34,137 bases of DNA, taken from positions 1 to 34,137 of the forward strand of contig CAISOX010000123.1 of the NCBI GenBank assembly GCA_903887235.1, in the 5' to 3' direction. Below, piece by piece: positions 25,833 to 33,899 of the stretch (its first letter is position 1; each line of letters opens with the position of its first letter). This stretch comes from an uncultured Alphaproteobacteria bacterium (GTDB lineage Bacteria; Pseudomonadota; Alphaproteobacteria; Rickettsiales; Midichloriaceae). The notes beneath the pieces are model-generated. The model was not told the DNA's origin, did not search any database, and saw only the letters and a program-made list of their open reading frames with translations. The position numbers and the translations under genes were made by a program.

Positions 25833-26719
25833 TCGGAGATGACTATATAATAGATAGGTATAAGCTTAAAAATAGTGTTAATAAGTGGAAGTTTATTGCC
25901 CTAACCCTATTCTTTAGCGCTTTATTTGTGGTTTTCTATAATAAAGGTGATGGAGTGCCTCAAATTAAATCAGATTATATTGCGAGCATAGATATAACAG
26001 GTATGCTCTTGCAAGATAAAGAAGTTATCAAATCTTTGAATAAGATTGCCAGTGATAATAATATAAAAGCAGTTTTAGTAAATATAAACAGTTCGGGCGG
26101 AACTGGAGTAGGTGGAGAGTTATTGTATAGGGAATTCAGAAAAATTGCGCAAAAAAAGCCAATAGTTTCCTCAATAGGAGAAATAGGTGCATCTGCTGCA
26201 TATATGGCAGCGATTGGAACAGACAGAATATATGCTTATGATATTAGTCTTGTAGGTTCAATAGGCGTCATAATAATGAATTTTGAAGTTAGTGAATTTG
26301 CAAAAAAATATGGGATAAATCTTGAATTAATAAAATCATCCCCACTAAAAGGCATTCCTAATTATTTTGAAAAACTTAATGATCAGCAAAAAGAATATGT
26401 ACAGAATTTAGTTGATGAATCAAATAAATTTTTTATAGAGCTTGTTAAGAAAAGAAGAAATCTTTCAGAGGATGATTTAAAAAAAGTATCTGATGGAAGA
26501 ATTTTTATAGGTAGCCAAGCAAATAAATTGAAGCTTATTGATGAAATAGGTGATCGTGCTGATGCGATTAAATGGCTTAAAAGCAAAGAGAATCTTGAAA
26601 ATTTAGAAGTAAAGGATTACGTTTTGCTCAAGCCAGCATCCAGATTGGAAAGATTAATGGAGTACACAGATAATGTTAAATTAATCTTCTCTACTATTTT
26701 TAATACAATAGTATCCTAA
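25829..26719 (+). CDS. sppA: Signal peptide peptidase SppA-like S49 protease
   Basis: Membrane-anchored serine protease of family S49, thought to degrade cleaved signal peptides and membrane proteins on the periplasmic side. The 296-residue short form has one N-terminal membrane anchor (about 21-37) and a single protease domain. Likely catalytic Ser122 is in GEIGASAAYMAA, and the general-base Lys is probably Lys174 in SSPLKGIPN. The NINSSGGTGVGG oxyanion-like loop and LVGSIGVIIMN are also typical. It starts inside the tolC stop (four-base overlap). Downstream is a decayed IS30 remnant and a run of nine C. Confidence 0.9.
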   Translation: MIGDDYIIDRYKLKNSVNKWKFIALTLFFSALFVVFYNKGDGVPQIKSDYIASIDITGMLLQDKEVIKSLNKIASDNNIKAVLVNINSSGGTGVGGELLYREFRKIAQKKPIVSSIGEIGASAAYMAAIGTDRIYAYDISLVGSIGVIIMNFEVSEFAKKYGINLELIKSSPLKGIPNYFEKLNDQQKEYVQNLVDESNKFFIELVKKRRNLSEDDLKKVSDGRIFIGSQANKLKLIDEIGDRADAIKWLKSKENLENLEVKDYVLLKPASRLERLMEYTDNVKLIFSTIFNTIVS

Positions 26720-26746
26720 CGAAGCGAAAAAAAGAGTAATAGTGAA

Positions 26747-26917
26747 TTAAACTGAACTGCCCCCCCCCAAAAAACAAGAGTAAAAGTTACGCAATACTGA
26801 TATCTGCTCTGAGCTCCATTGCTCGTTAATAATTTTTATTTCTATAAGCATTATCGTTTCTTCTGTTGGCTTTTGATGACCTTGCCTTACCATATTTGCG
26901 CTTGTTAGCATCTGAGC
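26747..26917 (-). pseudogene. IS30-family transposase remnant
   Basis: A minus-strand frame of 56 codons without its own start reads AQMLTSANMVRQGHQKPTEE and then INEQWSSEQISVLRNF. The pattern of an Ala-Gln region, Lys-Pro and then WSxEQIS matches the segment between the N-terminal helix-turn-helix and the DDE domain of IS30 transposases (usual form WSPEQI). Similarity ends after EQISVL. The frame is stopped upstream by a TAG and downstream beyond the poly-C run, and neither the DDE domain nor the first helix-turn-helix remains. I recognise the family from memory; no alignment was run. Confidence 0.55.
26760..26768. repeat. Run of nine C followed by six A
   Basis: Nine consecutive C and then six A, in a region of low G+C. 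No other C or G run of this length was noticed in the window. It lies 41 bases after the sppA stop. Confidence 0.9.
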
Positions 26918-27063
26918 CTAATGTATCTGGATACATGGTGAAGATGATATGAGAAAATAACCAAAAAGACTAACTTTAAATGTTAAGTTATTTTCGGTGA
27001 TTGGTATAACTCCAACTATAACTGTATTTTTACCATATTTATCTCAAAGTTGCGCTTATTAGT

Positions 27064-29346
27064 TTAATCTGCCTTTTTGGTTTGTGTTATGTAGAAGTAT
27101 CGTAGAGAAACTGAGCTTATAATTAAAATCATTATTCCGAGTAAAAGATAATAGTAATTTATACTATTATTTATGATAAAATTTGATGTTTGATAAAACA
27201 TTATTGATATCGAATATGCAGAAATAGTGGACCATAAAGCTGAAGCTATTGCCCATTTTTTACCAATCTCATTTGATATAACTCCAAAGACTGAAACACA
27301 GGGAAAATATATCAAAATAAATATCAAGTATGATAAAACGGCAATTTTATTATCAAAATTGTTTGAGATATTCTTTATGACTTTATTACTTACTTCATTA
27401 TCATCAAGGTAATTCTTTTTAGTGACATTGTTATCTAAATAATAAAATTTATCAAAATTATCTGTAAAAACGCTCACCATCTTTTTAGGTACGCTTAAAA
27501 AAGCTTTTTCATATTTTTTCAGGATATCAATTTCACTTACTGAATTGAAATTATCAGATTCATCAGCATATAAAGAAACTAGAGTTCCAACTACAATTTC
27601 TTTTGCAAATATTCCAGTAATGATTCCGACGGTTGCTGGCCAATTTTTTTCCTCTAAACCCATTGGTTTAAAAATTAGAGTTACTCTTTTCCCTATTATG
27701 TTTATAATGTTTTCATTATTATATGTCCCAGCTTCATTTTTAATAGGAATTTTTATTGAATTTACTAAGTGAATAATAAAAAAAACTACCACAATAGTTT
27801 TGCCAGCCCCAAAAATAAATGATTTAGTTCTTAAAATACTACTATTTATTATAACCTTTAGTTTAGGCAGTTTATAGTCTGGTAGCTCTATTAGCATATT
27901 AGAGTCAGCTATTTTTTGAGCCCCGCTCTTTATCAATAGACCTGTGAATATTGCCATTAAAATTCCAATAATGTACAGTGTAAAGATTATATTTTGTGTA
28001 TTATTTGGGAAAAATATATAACAAAAGAGGGTATATACAGCGAGTCTTGCCGTGCAAGATACAAAAGGTGACATCATAATAGTAGAAATTCTTTGATTAT
28101 GATTATATAAGACTCTTGTACCTGTTATAGCTGGTACATTGCACCCTAATCCAACGATAAGGGGCAAAAAAGAATGTCCAGATAAACCCAGTAATCGCAT
28201 AATTTTATTTGCTATGACTGCCGACCTTGCAATATATCCACTATCTTCTAGGAAAGAAAGGAACATATACATAGCTGCTATAATTGGAATGAATGATGCA
28301 ATTGTTTGAACTGCACCGCCCAAACCATAAATCAGTATATTGAGCCATTCAGATGTATAAATTTTTGAGGCCATTAATAATGGTATATCCATGAAGGTAG
28401 CCTCTGCTATAAGACTGAAAAATTCCTGAAAAGCTCCGCCTATATTTATACTAAAAACAAACATTAGATATAATACAATTAAAAAAATTGGCGCACCTAA
28501 TATTTTGTTTAACACAATATTATCTATTTTATCCGATAATGACTCATAATTAGGGTCTTTATGTTCCAAAACTTTTTTAGAAAGCTTTTCTATAAAAGCA
28601 TACCTACAATTTACCAAAACAAAATCTGATGTTTGTCCAAATTCTATTTCAATGTTGTTACAAATATTTTTTGCAAATTCTTTAATCTTGTCATTATATT
28701 TAGCGTAATTACCTTCAAGAATTGAAATTTTATCACTATTTGATATTATACTAAATTCATCAGTATTTAAAAAACTTTCTAAATTTGAATAATGCTCTTT
28801 GATTTTTTTTGGATAAAAATCAAATATATCAACAACGTTTTTAATATCTTTATTTTTTAGTAAAAAATCTTTTAGTCTATTAATATCATCCGTTTTTTTT
28901 GCAGATACTTTAATGACTGGATATTTTAATAGTTTTAATAGTTTATTTTCATTAATTTTTATATTTTTGCTTTTAGCTATGTCATCCATATTCAAAACTA
29001 AAATAACTGGTATCCTTCTTTCAATTAATTGAAAAGTTAAATACAAATTTCTCTTAAAATTTACACTATCAACTACATTGATTAAACAATCAAAATGTCC
29101 TTCTTTTATATAATTAATTGTGATTTCCTGATCCAAGGATGTTTTACCACCAATCCCTAAGGAATATAATCCAGGTAAATCTATGAGTTGAATTTTATAA
29201 TTCTTGAACTTAAATTCTCCCATCCTTTTTTCAACAGTTACTCCGGACCAATTACCAGTTTTTTGCCCTAAACCTGTTAATTGATTAAATATTGTTGATT
29301 TTCCAGAGTTAGGATTACCAATAATACCAAAGGATATTTTTTCCAT
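27064..29346 (-). CDS. feoB: Ferrous iron transporter FeoB
   Basis: Inner-membrane Fe2+ importer with a cytosolic GTPase domain. The 760 residues carry G1 GNPNSGKST (10-18), the Thr of the G2 region in NWSGVTVEK, G3 DLPG (56-59), G4 NMDD (119-122) and the G5-like SAKK. The membrane part has two Gate domains, including PLIVGLGCNVPAITGTR (the conserved Cys motif) and FAKEIVVGTL. Length is typical. feoA lies 18 bases upstream in the same direction, and the promoter region before feoA holds a Fur-box-like operator, so uptake is probably iron-repressed. Confidence 0.95.
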   Translation of the reverse strand: MEKISFGIIGNPNSGKSTIFNQLTGLGQKTGNWSGVTVEKRMGEFKFKNYKIQLIDLPGLYSLGIGGKTSLDQEITINYIKEGHFDCLINVVDSVNFKRNLYLTFQLIERRIPVILVLNMDDIAKSKNIKINENKLLKLLKYPVIKVSAKKTDDINRLKDFLLKNKDIKNVVDIFDFYPKKIKEHYSNLESFLNTDEFSIISNSDKISILEGNYAKYNDKIKEFAKNICNNIEIEFGQTSDFVLVNCRYAFIEKLSKKVLEHKDPNYESLSDKIDNIVLNKILGAPIFLIVLYLMFVFSINIGGAFQEFFSLIAEATFMDIPLLMASKIYTSEWLNILIYGLGGAVQTIASFIPIIAAMYMFLSFLEDSGYIARSAVIANKIMRLLGLSGHSFLPLIVGLGCNVPAITGTRVLYNHNQRISTIMMSPFVSCTARLAVYTLFCYIFFPNNTQNIIFTLYIIGILMAIFTGLLIKSGAQKIADSNMLIELPDYKLPKLKVIINSSILRTKSFIFGAGKTIVVVFFIIHLVNSIKIPIKNEAGTYNNENIINIIGKRVTLIFKPMGLEEKNWPATVGIITGIFAKEIVVGTLVSLYADESDNFNSVSEIDILKKYEKAFLSVPKKMVSVFTDNFDKFYYLDNNVTKKNYLDDNEVSNKVIKNISNNFDNKIAVLSYLIFILIYFPCVSVFGVISNEIGKKWAIASALWSTISAYSISIMFYQTSNFIINNSINYYYLLLGIMILIISSVSLRYFYITQTKKAD

Positions 29347-29364
29347 TTTAATATTATCAATAAT

Positions 29365-29601
29365 CTAATTTACTACTTCATTAGTAATAAGTTTGTGCGC
29401 TATTGAATTATCTAATGCATATTTAACGCCCTCACATTTTATTATGGATGAGCCAAAATTATTATTTTTAAGTAATTTTATTTTTATTTTTGGCAATATT
29501 CCTAGCTCCATTAATTTGAGTTTTTGTATTTTATCCAGTGAAAAATGCTCTATTATAAAATAAGCTCCTTTATGTAATTTATTTATAGACTTGGTTTTCA
29601 T
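29365..29601 (-). CDS. feoA: FeoA-family protein
   Basis: Small SH3-like cytosolic protein of 78 residues that supports FeoB. Motifs: INKLHKGAYFII at the N terminus, LKLMELGILPKIKIKLL and the C-terminal part KYALDNSIAHKL. The ATG at 29601 is chosen because FeoA proteins begin just before this conserved start. A TTG at 29661, which would add 20 residues, coincides with the candidate -35 box and would put the Fur box inside the gene. Its stop is 18 bases before feoB. Confidence 0.87.
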   Translation of the reverse strand: MKTKSINKLHKGAYFIIEHFSLDKIQKLKLMELGILPKIKIKLLKNNNFGSSIIKCEGVKYALDNSIAHKLITNEVVN

Positions 29602-29607
29602 GTAATT

Positions 29608-29626
29608 GCAATTGATAATCATTCTT
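29608..29626 (-). promoter_or_regulatory. Fur-box-like operator of feoAB
   Basis: On the plus strand the site reads GCAATTGATAATCATTCTT and agrees with the classical 19-base Fur consensus (GATAATGATAATCATTATC) at 14 positions, with ten matches in a row in the middle (TGATAATCATT region). It lies 7 bases downstream of the candidate -10 box and ends just before the feoA start, suitable for iron-dependent repression. Whether the organism has Fur or another regulator such as Irr is not visible here. Confidence 0.55.
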
Positions 29627-29632
29627 GATAAG

Positions 29633-29661
29633 AAATTAGATTGAATCCCATATATTGTCAA
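29633..29661 (-). promoter_or_regulatory. Candidate feoAB promoter
   Basis: On the minus strand a perfect TTGACA (29656-29661) is followed after 17 bases by TAATTT (29633-29638). The -10 match is weak, but the -35, the spacing and the adjoining Fur-like site support it. Confidence 0.4.
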
Positions 29662-29838
29662 GTATAAATTTACAAAATATTATACGTTCAATAACATATT
29701 CTCTAATGCGTGGGCTTTGAAATTTGAGATAGGATACAATTACCTATATATTAAGCACATAGATGCTTGTGTTGAGTAGTAAGGCTGGATATTAAATATT
29801 TTTAAATGATATTTATGTAGTGAAAATAGTATCCTTAA

Positions 29839-30051
29839 TCATTTTTTCTTTTCCACCTTGTCATTTTGATCAAATAGGTTAGCTTTATTAAAACTAATAA
29901 AATCTTCTTCACCTTCTGCTTTATTGGATTTTTTATCAAATTTACTTAATTTATTAAATTTTTGAAGGATCTTGACCAAATCTTTAGGCTTTAAAACAAT
30001 TGTACCAACAACAAAAACTAATAGCAATTCAGACACTGATATATCAAACAT
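29839..30051 (-). CDS. Twin-arginine translocase TatA/TatB family protein
   Basis: Seventy-residue protein with one N-terminal membrane helix (SELLLVFVVGTIVL, about 7-20), the short hinge KPKDL, an amphipathic helix (about 25-37) and a charged tail ending in Lys. The opening MFDISVSELLL is the TatB-type start (TatB proteins begin MFDIG-x-ELL), so TatB is preferred to TatA, although the tail is short for TatB. The canonical GP hinge is KP here. TatB recognises folded twin-arginine substrates with TatC. tatC is not adjacent. It is divergent from the zauP-zapA genes. Confidence 0.75.
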   Translation of the reverse strand: MFDISVSELLLVFVVGTIVLKPKDLVKILQKFNKLSKFDKKSNKAEGEEDFISFNKANLFDQNDKVEKKK

Positions 30052-30148
30052 CTGGAAAAATCTCTTGATAAGTTATTATAGCTATCGTATTTTAAACCGA
30101 TTAGGCGTATGCTACTATACGCTATACATTCATGCAATAATTATTAAT

Positions 30149-30472
30149 ATGGATAACAAAATAAAATTAGCTTTACAGGATTTGCATGAATCAATTATTA
30201 ATAAAATCCAGGAAGTTAAGTTTTTGGAAAGAAAAATAACAAGTCTTAGTATTGAAAATGCTAAGCTTCATGATGAAATAGATAAATTAAACAGAATTAT
30301 CATAAAGCATCAATCAGAAGAAAAAGATTTGAGTATTAAAATATCAGATAAAATAACTGCTGAAACTACAGTTATTCAATTAGAAGAAGAGGATCGTTTG
30401 GTCAACGATGATACAACTCAGGATATAGACATCTCAATCAATCAATTAAAAAATATTTTAAATAGAAAATAA
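30149..30472 (+). CDS. Coiled-coil protein upstream of zapA (ZauP-like)
   Basis: Short predicted coiled-coil protein of 107 residues: MDNKIKLALQDLHESIINKI and the heptad-like continuation VKFLERKITSLSIENAKLHD to about residue 55, then an acidic tail (QLEEEDRLVNDD). It directly precedes zapA by 10 bases. In Caulobacter the gene upstream of zapA encodes ZauP, a coiled-coil partner of ZapA that focuses the Z-ring; position and form fit the same role here, but sequence identity was not tested. The start at 30149 is chosen because the longer frame would overlap the divergent tat gene and lacks coiled-coil character. Confidence 0.75.
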   Translation: MDNKIKLALQDLHESIINKIQEVKFLERKITSLSIENAKLHDEIDKLNRIIIKHQSEEKDLSIKISDKITAETTVIQLEEEDRLVNDDTTQDIDISINQLKNILNRK

Positions 30473-30482
30473 AATTCAAAAT

Positions 30483-30812
30483 ATGCAAGAAATTGAATTA
30501 AAAATAGGAAATACTCAGATAAAACTCTCGTGTGAAAATCCAAAAAAGCTGTTAGATTTAACTGAAAAATTAAACTCAAAAGTAGATGAAATAAAAAGCC
30601 ACAGTAAAAATATATCGGATACTAAAGCATTCCTAGTTACATCATTACATCTAATAGATGAAATAGAAATTTTAAATAGAAATTTGCAAGATTTAAAAGC
30701 AAATTTTTATGACCAATTTGAAAATGAGAAAAAATTATTGGCAAATGAGTATCAATTAATTGCAGAAGAAATTAACAATTTATCTGCGTTATTGAAAAAT
30801 TCTGACCCCTAA
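30483..30812 (+). CDS. zapA: Cell division protein ZapA
   Basis: Protein of 109 residues that bundles FtsZ protofilaments at the division site. It begins MQEIELKIGNTQIKLSC, the small N-terminal ZapA domain, followed by the conserved region CENPKKLLDLTEKLNSKVD and a C-terminal coiled coil (about 45-105). It follows the ZauP-like gene by 10 bases, and ftsW is also in this window. No 6S RNA is found after it, in contrast to many gammaproteobacteria. Confidence 0.85.
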   Translation: MQEIELKIGNTQIKLSCENPKKLLDLTEKLNSKVDEIKSHSKNISDTKAFLVTSLHLIDEIEILNRNLQDLKANFYDQFENEKKLLANEYQLIAEEINNLSALLKNSDP

Positions 30813-30846
30813 AAGCAATCTTTTCGGTAAAAATATTCATAAATGA

Positions 30847-30874
30847 TTGACTTAGTAGGTTTTTATATTATATT
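30847..30874 (+). promoter_or_regulatory. Candidate rpsD promoter
   Basis: TTGACT (30847-30852) and TATATT (30869-30874) with 16-base spacing. The leader to the GTG start would be about 20 bases. This is among the best housekeeping promoters in the window. Confidence 0.5.
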
Positions 30875-30902
30875 TGGCTTAAAATGTAATCAATGAATAA
30901 TA

Positions 30903-31520
30903 GTGTCAAAAAGATTAAATAGAAAGTATGGCATTAGTCGCCGAATTGGTGCAGCGTTGTGGGGCACAGATAAAGATCCATACAATAAAAGAAATTATCC
31001 GCCTGGTGTTCATGGAACTTCAGGATATAAGAAAGCAACCGAGTATGGTACGCAACTTATAGCAAAACAGAAATTGAAAATGTATTACGGAGACATTAGA
31101 GAAAAGCAATTTAAAGCTATATATATTGAGGCAAGCCGTAGAAAAGGTGATACTGGTGAAAATTTAATTGGTTTATTAGAATCAAGGCTTGATGCGTTCG
31201 TGTACAGATCTAAATTTGTTCCCACTGTATTTGCATCTAGGCAATTCATAACTCACAAGCATGTAAAGGTAAATGGTAAGGTGGTCAATATACCGAGTTA
31301 TAGGCTGCAACCGAATGATGTAGTTGAGGTAAATGACAAGTCTAAAAAATTATTGATTGTTCTTGAGGCGAAAGAGAGAAGCGAAAGAGATACGCCAGAA
31401 TATATAAAGATTGATAATTCTAATCTTCAAGCTACTTATCTTAAGGTACCAATTTTAGCAGAAGTTCCATTCCCAGTACAAATGGAGCCTAGTTTAGTAG
31501 TAGAGTTTTATTCAAGATAA
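30903..31520 (+). CDS. rpsD: Small ribosomal subunit protein uS4
   Basis: Primary 16S rRNA binding protein that nucleates 30S assembly and contributes to decoding accuracy. The 205 residues show the N-terminal [34 protein letters not shown] and the S4 RNA-binding domain [19 protein letters not shown] start at 30903 encodes the initiator Met. rpsT follows after 13 bases. The usual rpsD context among ribosomal operons is absent, as in other Alphaproteobacteria, where rpsD is separate. Confidence 0.97.
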   Translation: MSKRLNRKYGISRRIGAALWGTDKDPYNKRNYPPGVHGTSGYKKATEYGTQLIAKQKLKMYYGDIREKQFKAIYIEASRRKGDTGENLIGLLESRLDAFVYRSKFVPTVFASRQFITHKHVKVNGKVVNIPSYRLQPNDVVEVNDKSKKLLIVLEAKERSERDTPEYIKIDNSNLQATYLKVPILAEVPFPVQMEPSLVVEFYSR

Positions 31521-31533
31521 ATAAAAATTAATT

Positions 31534-31818
31534 ATGGCACAACATAAATCAGCAATTAAAGCGCATAAACAGTCTCTTAAAAGAGTGTTGAGAAATAAAG
31601 CGACAAAAAGTAAAATTAAAACATTTACAAAAAAAGTTGAAGAGTTAGTTAAGTTAAATGATCTAGCTAATGCTACACCAGCCCTAAGGATAGCAGAGTC
31701 AACGATCATGAAGGCCGTTACCAAAAAAGTACTTAAGTTAAATACTGCTTCGAGAAAAGTTAGTAGGCTAGCACACAAGGTAAAGTCATTAGAAAAATCA
31801 GTTGCTCCTGCTGGCTAA
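31534..31818 (+). CDS. rpsT: Small ribosomal subunit protein bS20
   Basis: Lysine-rich 16S rRNA binding protein of 94 residues, MAQHKSAIKAHKQSLKRVLR, with the C-terminal SRKVSRLAHKVKS typical of the family. ATG start at 31534, 13 bases after rpsD, so likely cotranscribed from the rpsD promoter. The C-terminal tail ends in VAPAG. Confidence 0.95.
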   Translation: MAQHKSAIKAHKQSLKRVLRNKATKSKIKTFTKKVEELVKLNDLANATPALRIAESTIMKAVTKKVLKLNTASRKVSRLAHKVKSLEKSVAPAG

Positions 31819-31840
31819 TATATAAAATACAAATTTGACA

Positions 31841-32287
31841 ATGTGGTTAAAAAATCATGTTGAGCAAGTAATTAAGCCTGTGTTTGATAAACACACCACC
31901 CCATACTATAAAATACTATTTTACTGGGATTTGATCGTGGGGGATGACTTAAAGCATAAAGTATTGCCACAAGATATTAAATTTTCAAAAAACAAGGACA
32001 ATACTCTTACAGTTAAAATCAGCAATCACTGCAATATATTAAAGATACAAATGATGATTCCTCACATCATTGACAAAATTACACGATATTTTGGATATGA
32101 GATTATTTCTAGAATAAAAATTATTGGAGTATACACTAAACCTGCAAATATATTTATTGATGAATTAAACAAGCCTGCGCTAACAAATTCATTAAGCCAA
32201 AATAGAGATATCTTGCTTGCAATAAATAAAAATAACAACAAAGAAATAAAAGAGATATTGATAAGTATTGCCCAAAATTTACAATAA
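31841..32287 (+). CDS. DUF721/DciA-family protein
   Basis: Protein of 149 residues with a DUF721 domain (about 20-95): FYWDLIVGDDL, then TLTVKISNHCNILKIQM and YFGYEIISRIKII. DciA proteins are the ancestral loaders or partners of the DnaB replicative helicase in most bacteria lacking DnaC. The gene order DUF721-dsbA is a known alphaproteobacterial arrangement. The ATG at 31841 is chosen over a TTG six bases earlier. The C terminus is Asn/Lys-rich and unconserved. The function is assigned from the family only. Confidence 0.72.
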   Translation: MWLKNHVEQVIKPVFDKHTTPYYKILFYWDLIVGDDLKHKVLPQDIKFSKNKDNTLTVKISNHCNILKIQMMIPHIIDKITRYFGYEIISRIKIIGVYTKPANIFIDELNKPALTNSLSQNRDILLAINKNNNKEIKEILISIAQNLQ

Positions 32288-32396
32288 ATTTTTACTATTA
32301 TGAATAAATAATGATATTTTTTACATTAATTCATTTACATTACTAAATAATTCGTGCAATAATTCTCCATCATATAAGTAATTAAATTTAACTACC

Positions 32397-33392
32397 ATGA
32401 AATCGAAAAATATATTTGTTTTGCTAATAGTATTAGTAATAGCTTCTCTAGGTTATTTCTTTTACAAAAGTTCTAAGACGCATCCTACAGTGCCAGACGA
32501 TAGTAAAACAGCCGTAATTGATAATACCAAAAATGTAACTGATAATCCAAAAACCGTTACTAAATCTGAAGTTAAGGATATTATCAAGGAAGAGCTAAAA
32601 GATAATCCTGAGATTGTTATATCAGCAATTGAATCTCATGTAAGTAAACAACAAGATGCTCATAATAAAAAAGTTCAACAGTTAGTTGTGGATTTTAAAG
32701 AACAATTACTTAATGATCCAAATGATCCTAAATATGGTAGCCCGAATGCTAAAAATTCTATAGTTACTTTTTATGATTATAATTGTGGCTACTGTAAGAA
32801 AATGTCTGAGGTGATTAAGCAAGTTGTGGATGGCAAACAAGACGTTTATATAGTATTTAAAGAGTTGCCTATTTTGGGAGCAGATTCTTTAAAAGCTAGT
32901 AAATTAGCGATTGCTGTATATAGAATAGCTCCAGCAAAATATCTAGATTTTCATTTTGCATTGATGGATGATAGTAATGATAGTAGCCTTGATCAAAAAG
33001 TACAAAATATTTGTAAAACTTTAGGAATTGATAGTGCGAGACTATATAAGGAAATTGAAGATCCATCTGTTCAATCAGTGATAGACAAAAATTTAGAAAT
33101 TGCTAAAGGAATTGGTTTCAGATCAACTCCGACTGTAATAGTCAATGAGCAATTAATTCCTGGCTTTATAGACTATGATAAACTCATGAGCATTATTAAT
33201 AATGGCAACAGTGGAACCGACGCAAGCAATAGCGGTAGCAGTAACGTAAGTAATAATTCTAATAATGCAGAAGTGTCTGATAAAAATGATGTATCAAGCG
33301 AAAAGATGGATGATAAATCTCAGGATATAGATAGTCCTGTCTCTAAGCCTGAGCAACAAGAAGAAACCAGTAATAGCACTAACAACAATTAA
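32397..33392 (+). CDS. DsbA-family thiol:disulfide oxidoreductase with low-complexity tail
   Basis: Envelope thioredoxin-fold protein that introduces or rearranges disulfides in exported proteins. N-terminal anchor or signal (about 5-23, hydrophobic, no clear cleavage site), a flexible Thr/Lys/Asp region (28-60), and a DsbA-like domain (about 115-268) with active site CGYC (130-133) in YDYNCGYCKK and the cis-proline loop STPTV (243-247). A 60-residue Ser/Asn/Asp-rich tail (from about 270) is unusual for DsbA. It follows a DUF721 gene as in other Alphaproteobacteria. It may serve envelope proteins such as the EptA-like enzyme with its several cysteines (inference). Confidence 0.88.
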   Translation: MKSKNIFVLLIVLVIASLGYFFYKSSKTHPTVPDDSKTAVIDNTKNVTDNPKTVTKSEVKDIIKEELKDNPEIVISAIESHVSKQQDAHNKKVQQLVVDFKEQLLNDPNDPKYGSPNAKNSIVTFYDYNCGYCKKMSEVIKQVVDGKQDVYIVFKELPILGADSLKASKLAIAVYRIAPAKYLDFHFALMDDSNDSSLDQKVQNICKTLGIDSARLYKEIEDPSVQSVIDKNLEIAKGIGFRSTPTVIVNEQLIPGFIDYDKLMSIINNGNSGTDASNSGSSNVSNNSNNAEVSDKNDVSSEKMDDKSQDIDSPVSKPEQQEETSNSTNNN

Positions 33393-33405
33393 TATAGCAA
33401 AGTTG

Positions 33406-33447
33406 AAGCCTCATTTTGATTTATTTTCATGATGAGGTTTTCTTTTT
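33406..33447 (+). terminator. Rho-independent terminator after dsbA
   Basis: A nine-pair stem (AAGCCTCAT at 33406-33414 with ATGAGGTTT at 33432-33440, one G-U) with a 17-base loop is followed by a T-rich run. It lies 14 bases after the dsbA-like stop. Confidence 0.5.
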
Positions 33448-33481
33448 GCTTGAGCTAATAAGTAAAAATTAACGGTTTTTG

Positions 33482-33892
33482 ATGACTGTGTTAAAAGTTA
33501 TTTTAGTCTTTATCGGTGCTGGTATTGGTGGTGTATCGAGATTTTTGATGTCGGTACATTTATCTATTTTCCTATCAAATAAATTCCCAAATAATAAACT
33601 TATTGAAATTTACCCTTATTCAACTTTAATTATAAATGTACTTGGTTCATTTGTAATAGGAGTGACTTCAAGCGTGTTGATATCTAGGTTTCCTAACTAT
33701 AATTCAGAAATAAAAATATTCATAATAACCGGATTTTTAGGTGGCTTTACAACATTTTCATCTTTCTCATTAGAAGCGGTGAATTTATTTTACGATGGAT
33801 ATATTTGCGCGTTTTTAATGTATATTTTTTTAAGCCTGTTGTTGTGCATTTTAGGTTGTATGCTAGGCATTGGATTAGGTAAATTTCTATAG
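33482..33892 (+). CDS. crcB: Fluoride exporter CrcB/FluC
   Basis: Four-helix inner-membrane F- channel that works as a dual-topology dimer and protects from fluoride. The 136 residues show GAGIGGVSRFLMS near the N terminus, STLIINVLGSFVIG and the GFLGGFTTFSSFSLE signature around the pore (Phe and polar track). The ATG at 33482 is preferred over the TTG three bases before. A terminator separates it from the dsbA-like gene. I see no fluoride riboswitch in the short upstream gap. Confidence 0.92.
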   Translation: MTVLKVILVFIGAGIGGVSRFLMSVHLSIFLSNKFPNNKLIEIYPYSTLIINVLGSFVIGVTSSVLISRFPNYNSEIKIFIITGFLGGFTTFSSFSLEAVNLFYDGYICAFLMYIFLSLLLCILGCMLGIGLGKFL

Positions 33893-33899
33893 AAATATA

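Larger units (their letters stand above)
26720..27063. other. Decayed mobile-element region between sppA and feoB
   Basis: No intact gene. It holds a minus-strand IS30-type transposase fragment, a run of nine C and then about 120 bases without recognisable coding. A weak AT-rich hairpin (TAACTT/AAGTTA) occurs near 26972-26990. Both flanking genes converge here, so loss or insertion would be tolerated. Confidence 0.5.

Noticed and set aside
29972-30148. N-terminal extension of the zauP-like frame
   Set aside because: It would overlap the tat gene on the other strand, the added residues have no coiled-coil character, and a later ATG gives a clean start.
30813-30902. 6S RNA after zapA
   Set aside because: The gap is only 90 bases, AT-rich, and contains the rpsD promoter; it is too short for 6S RNA.
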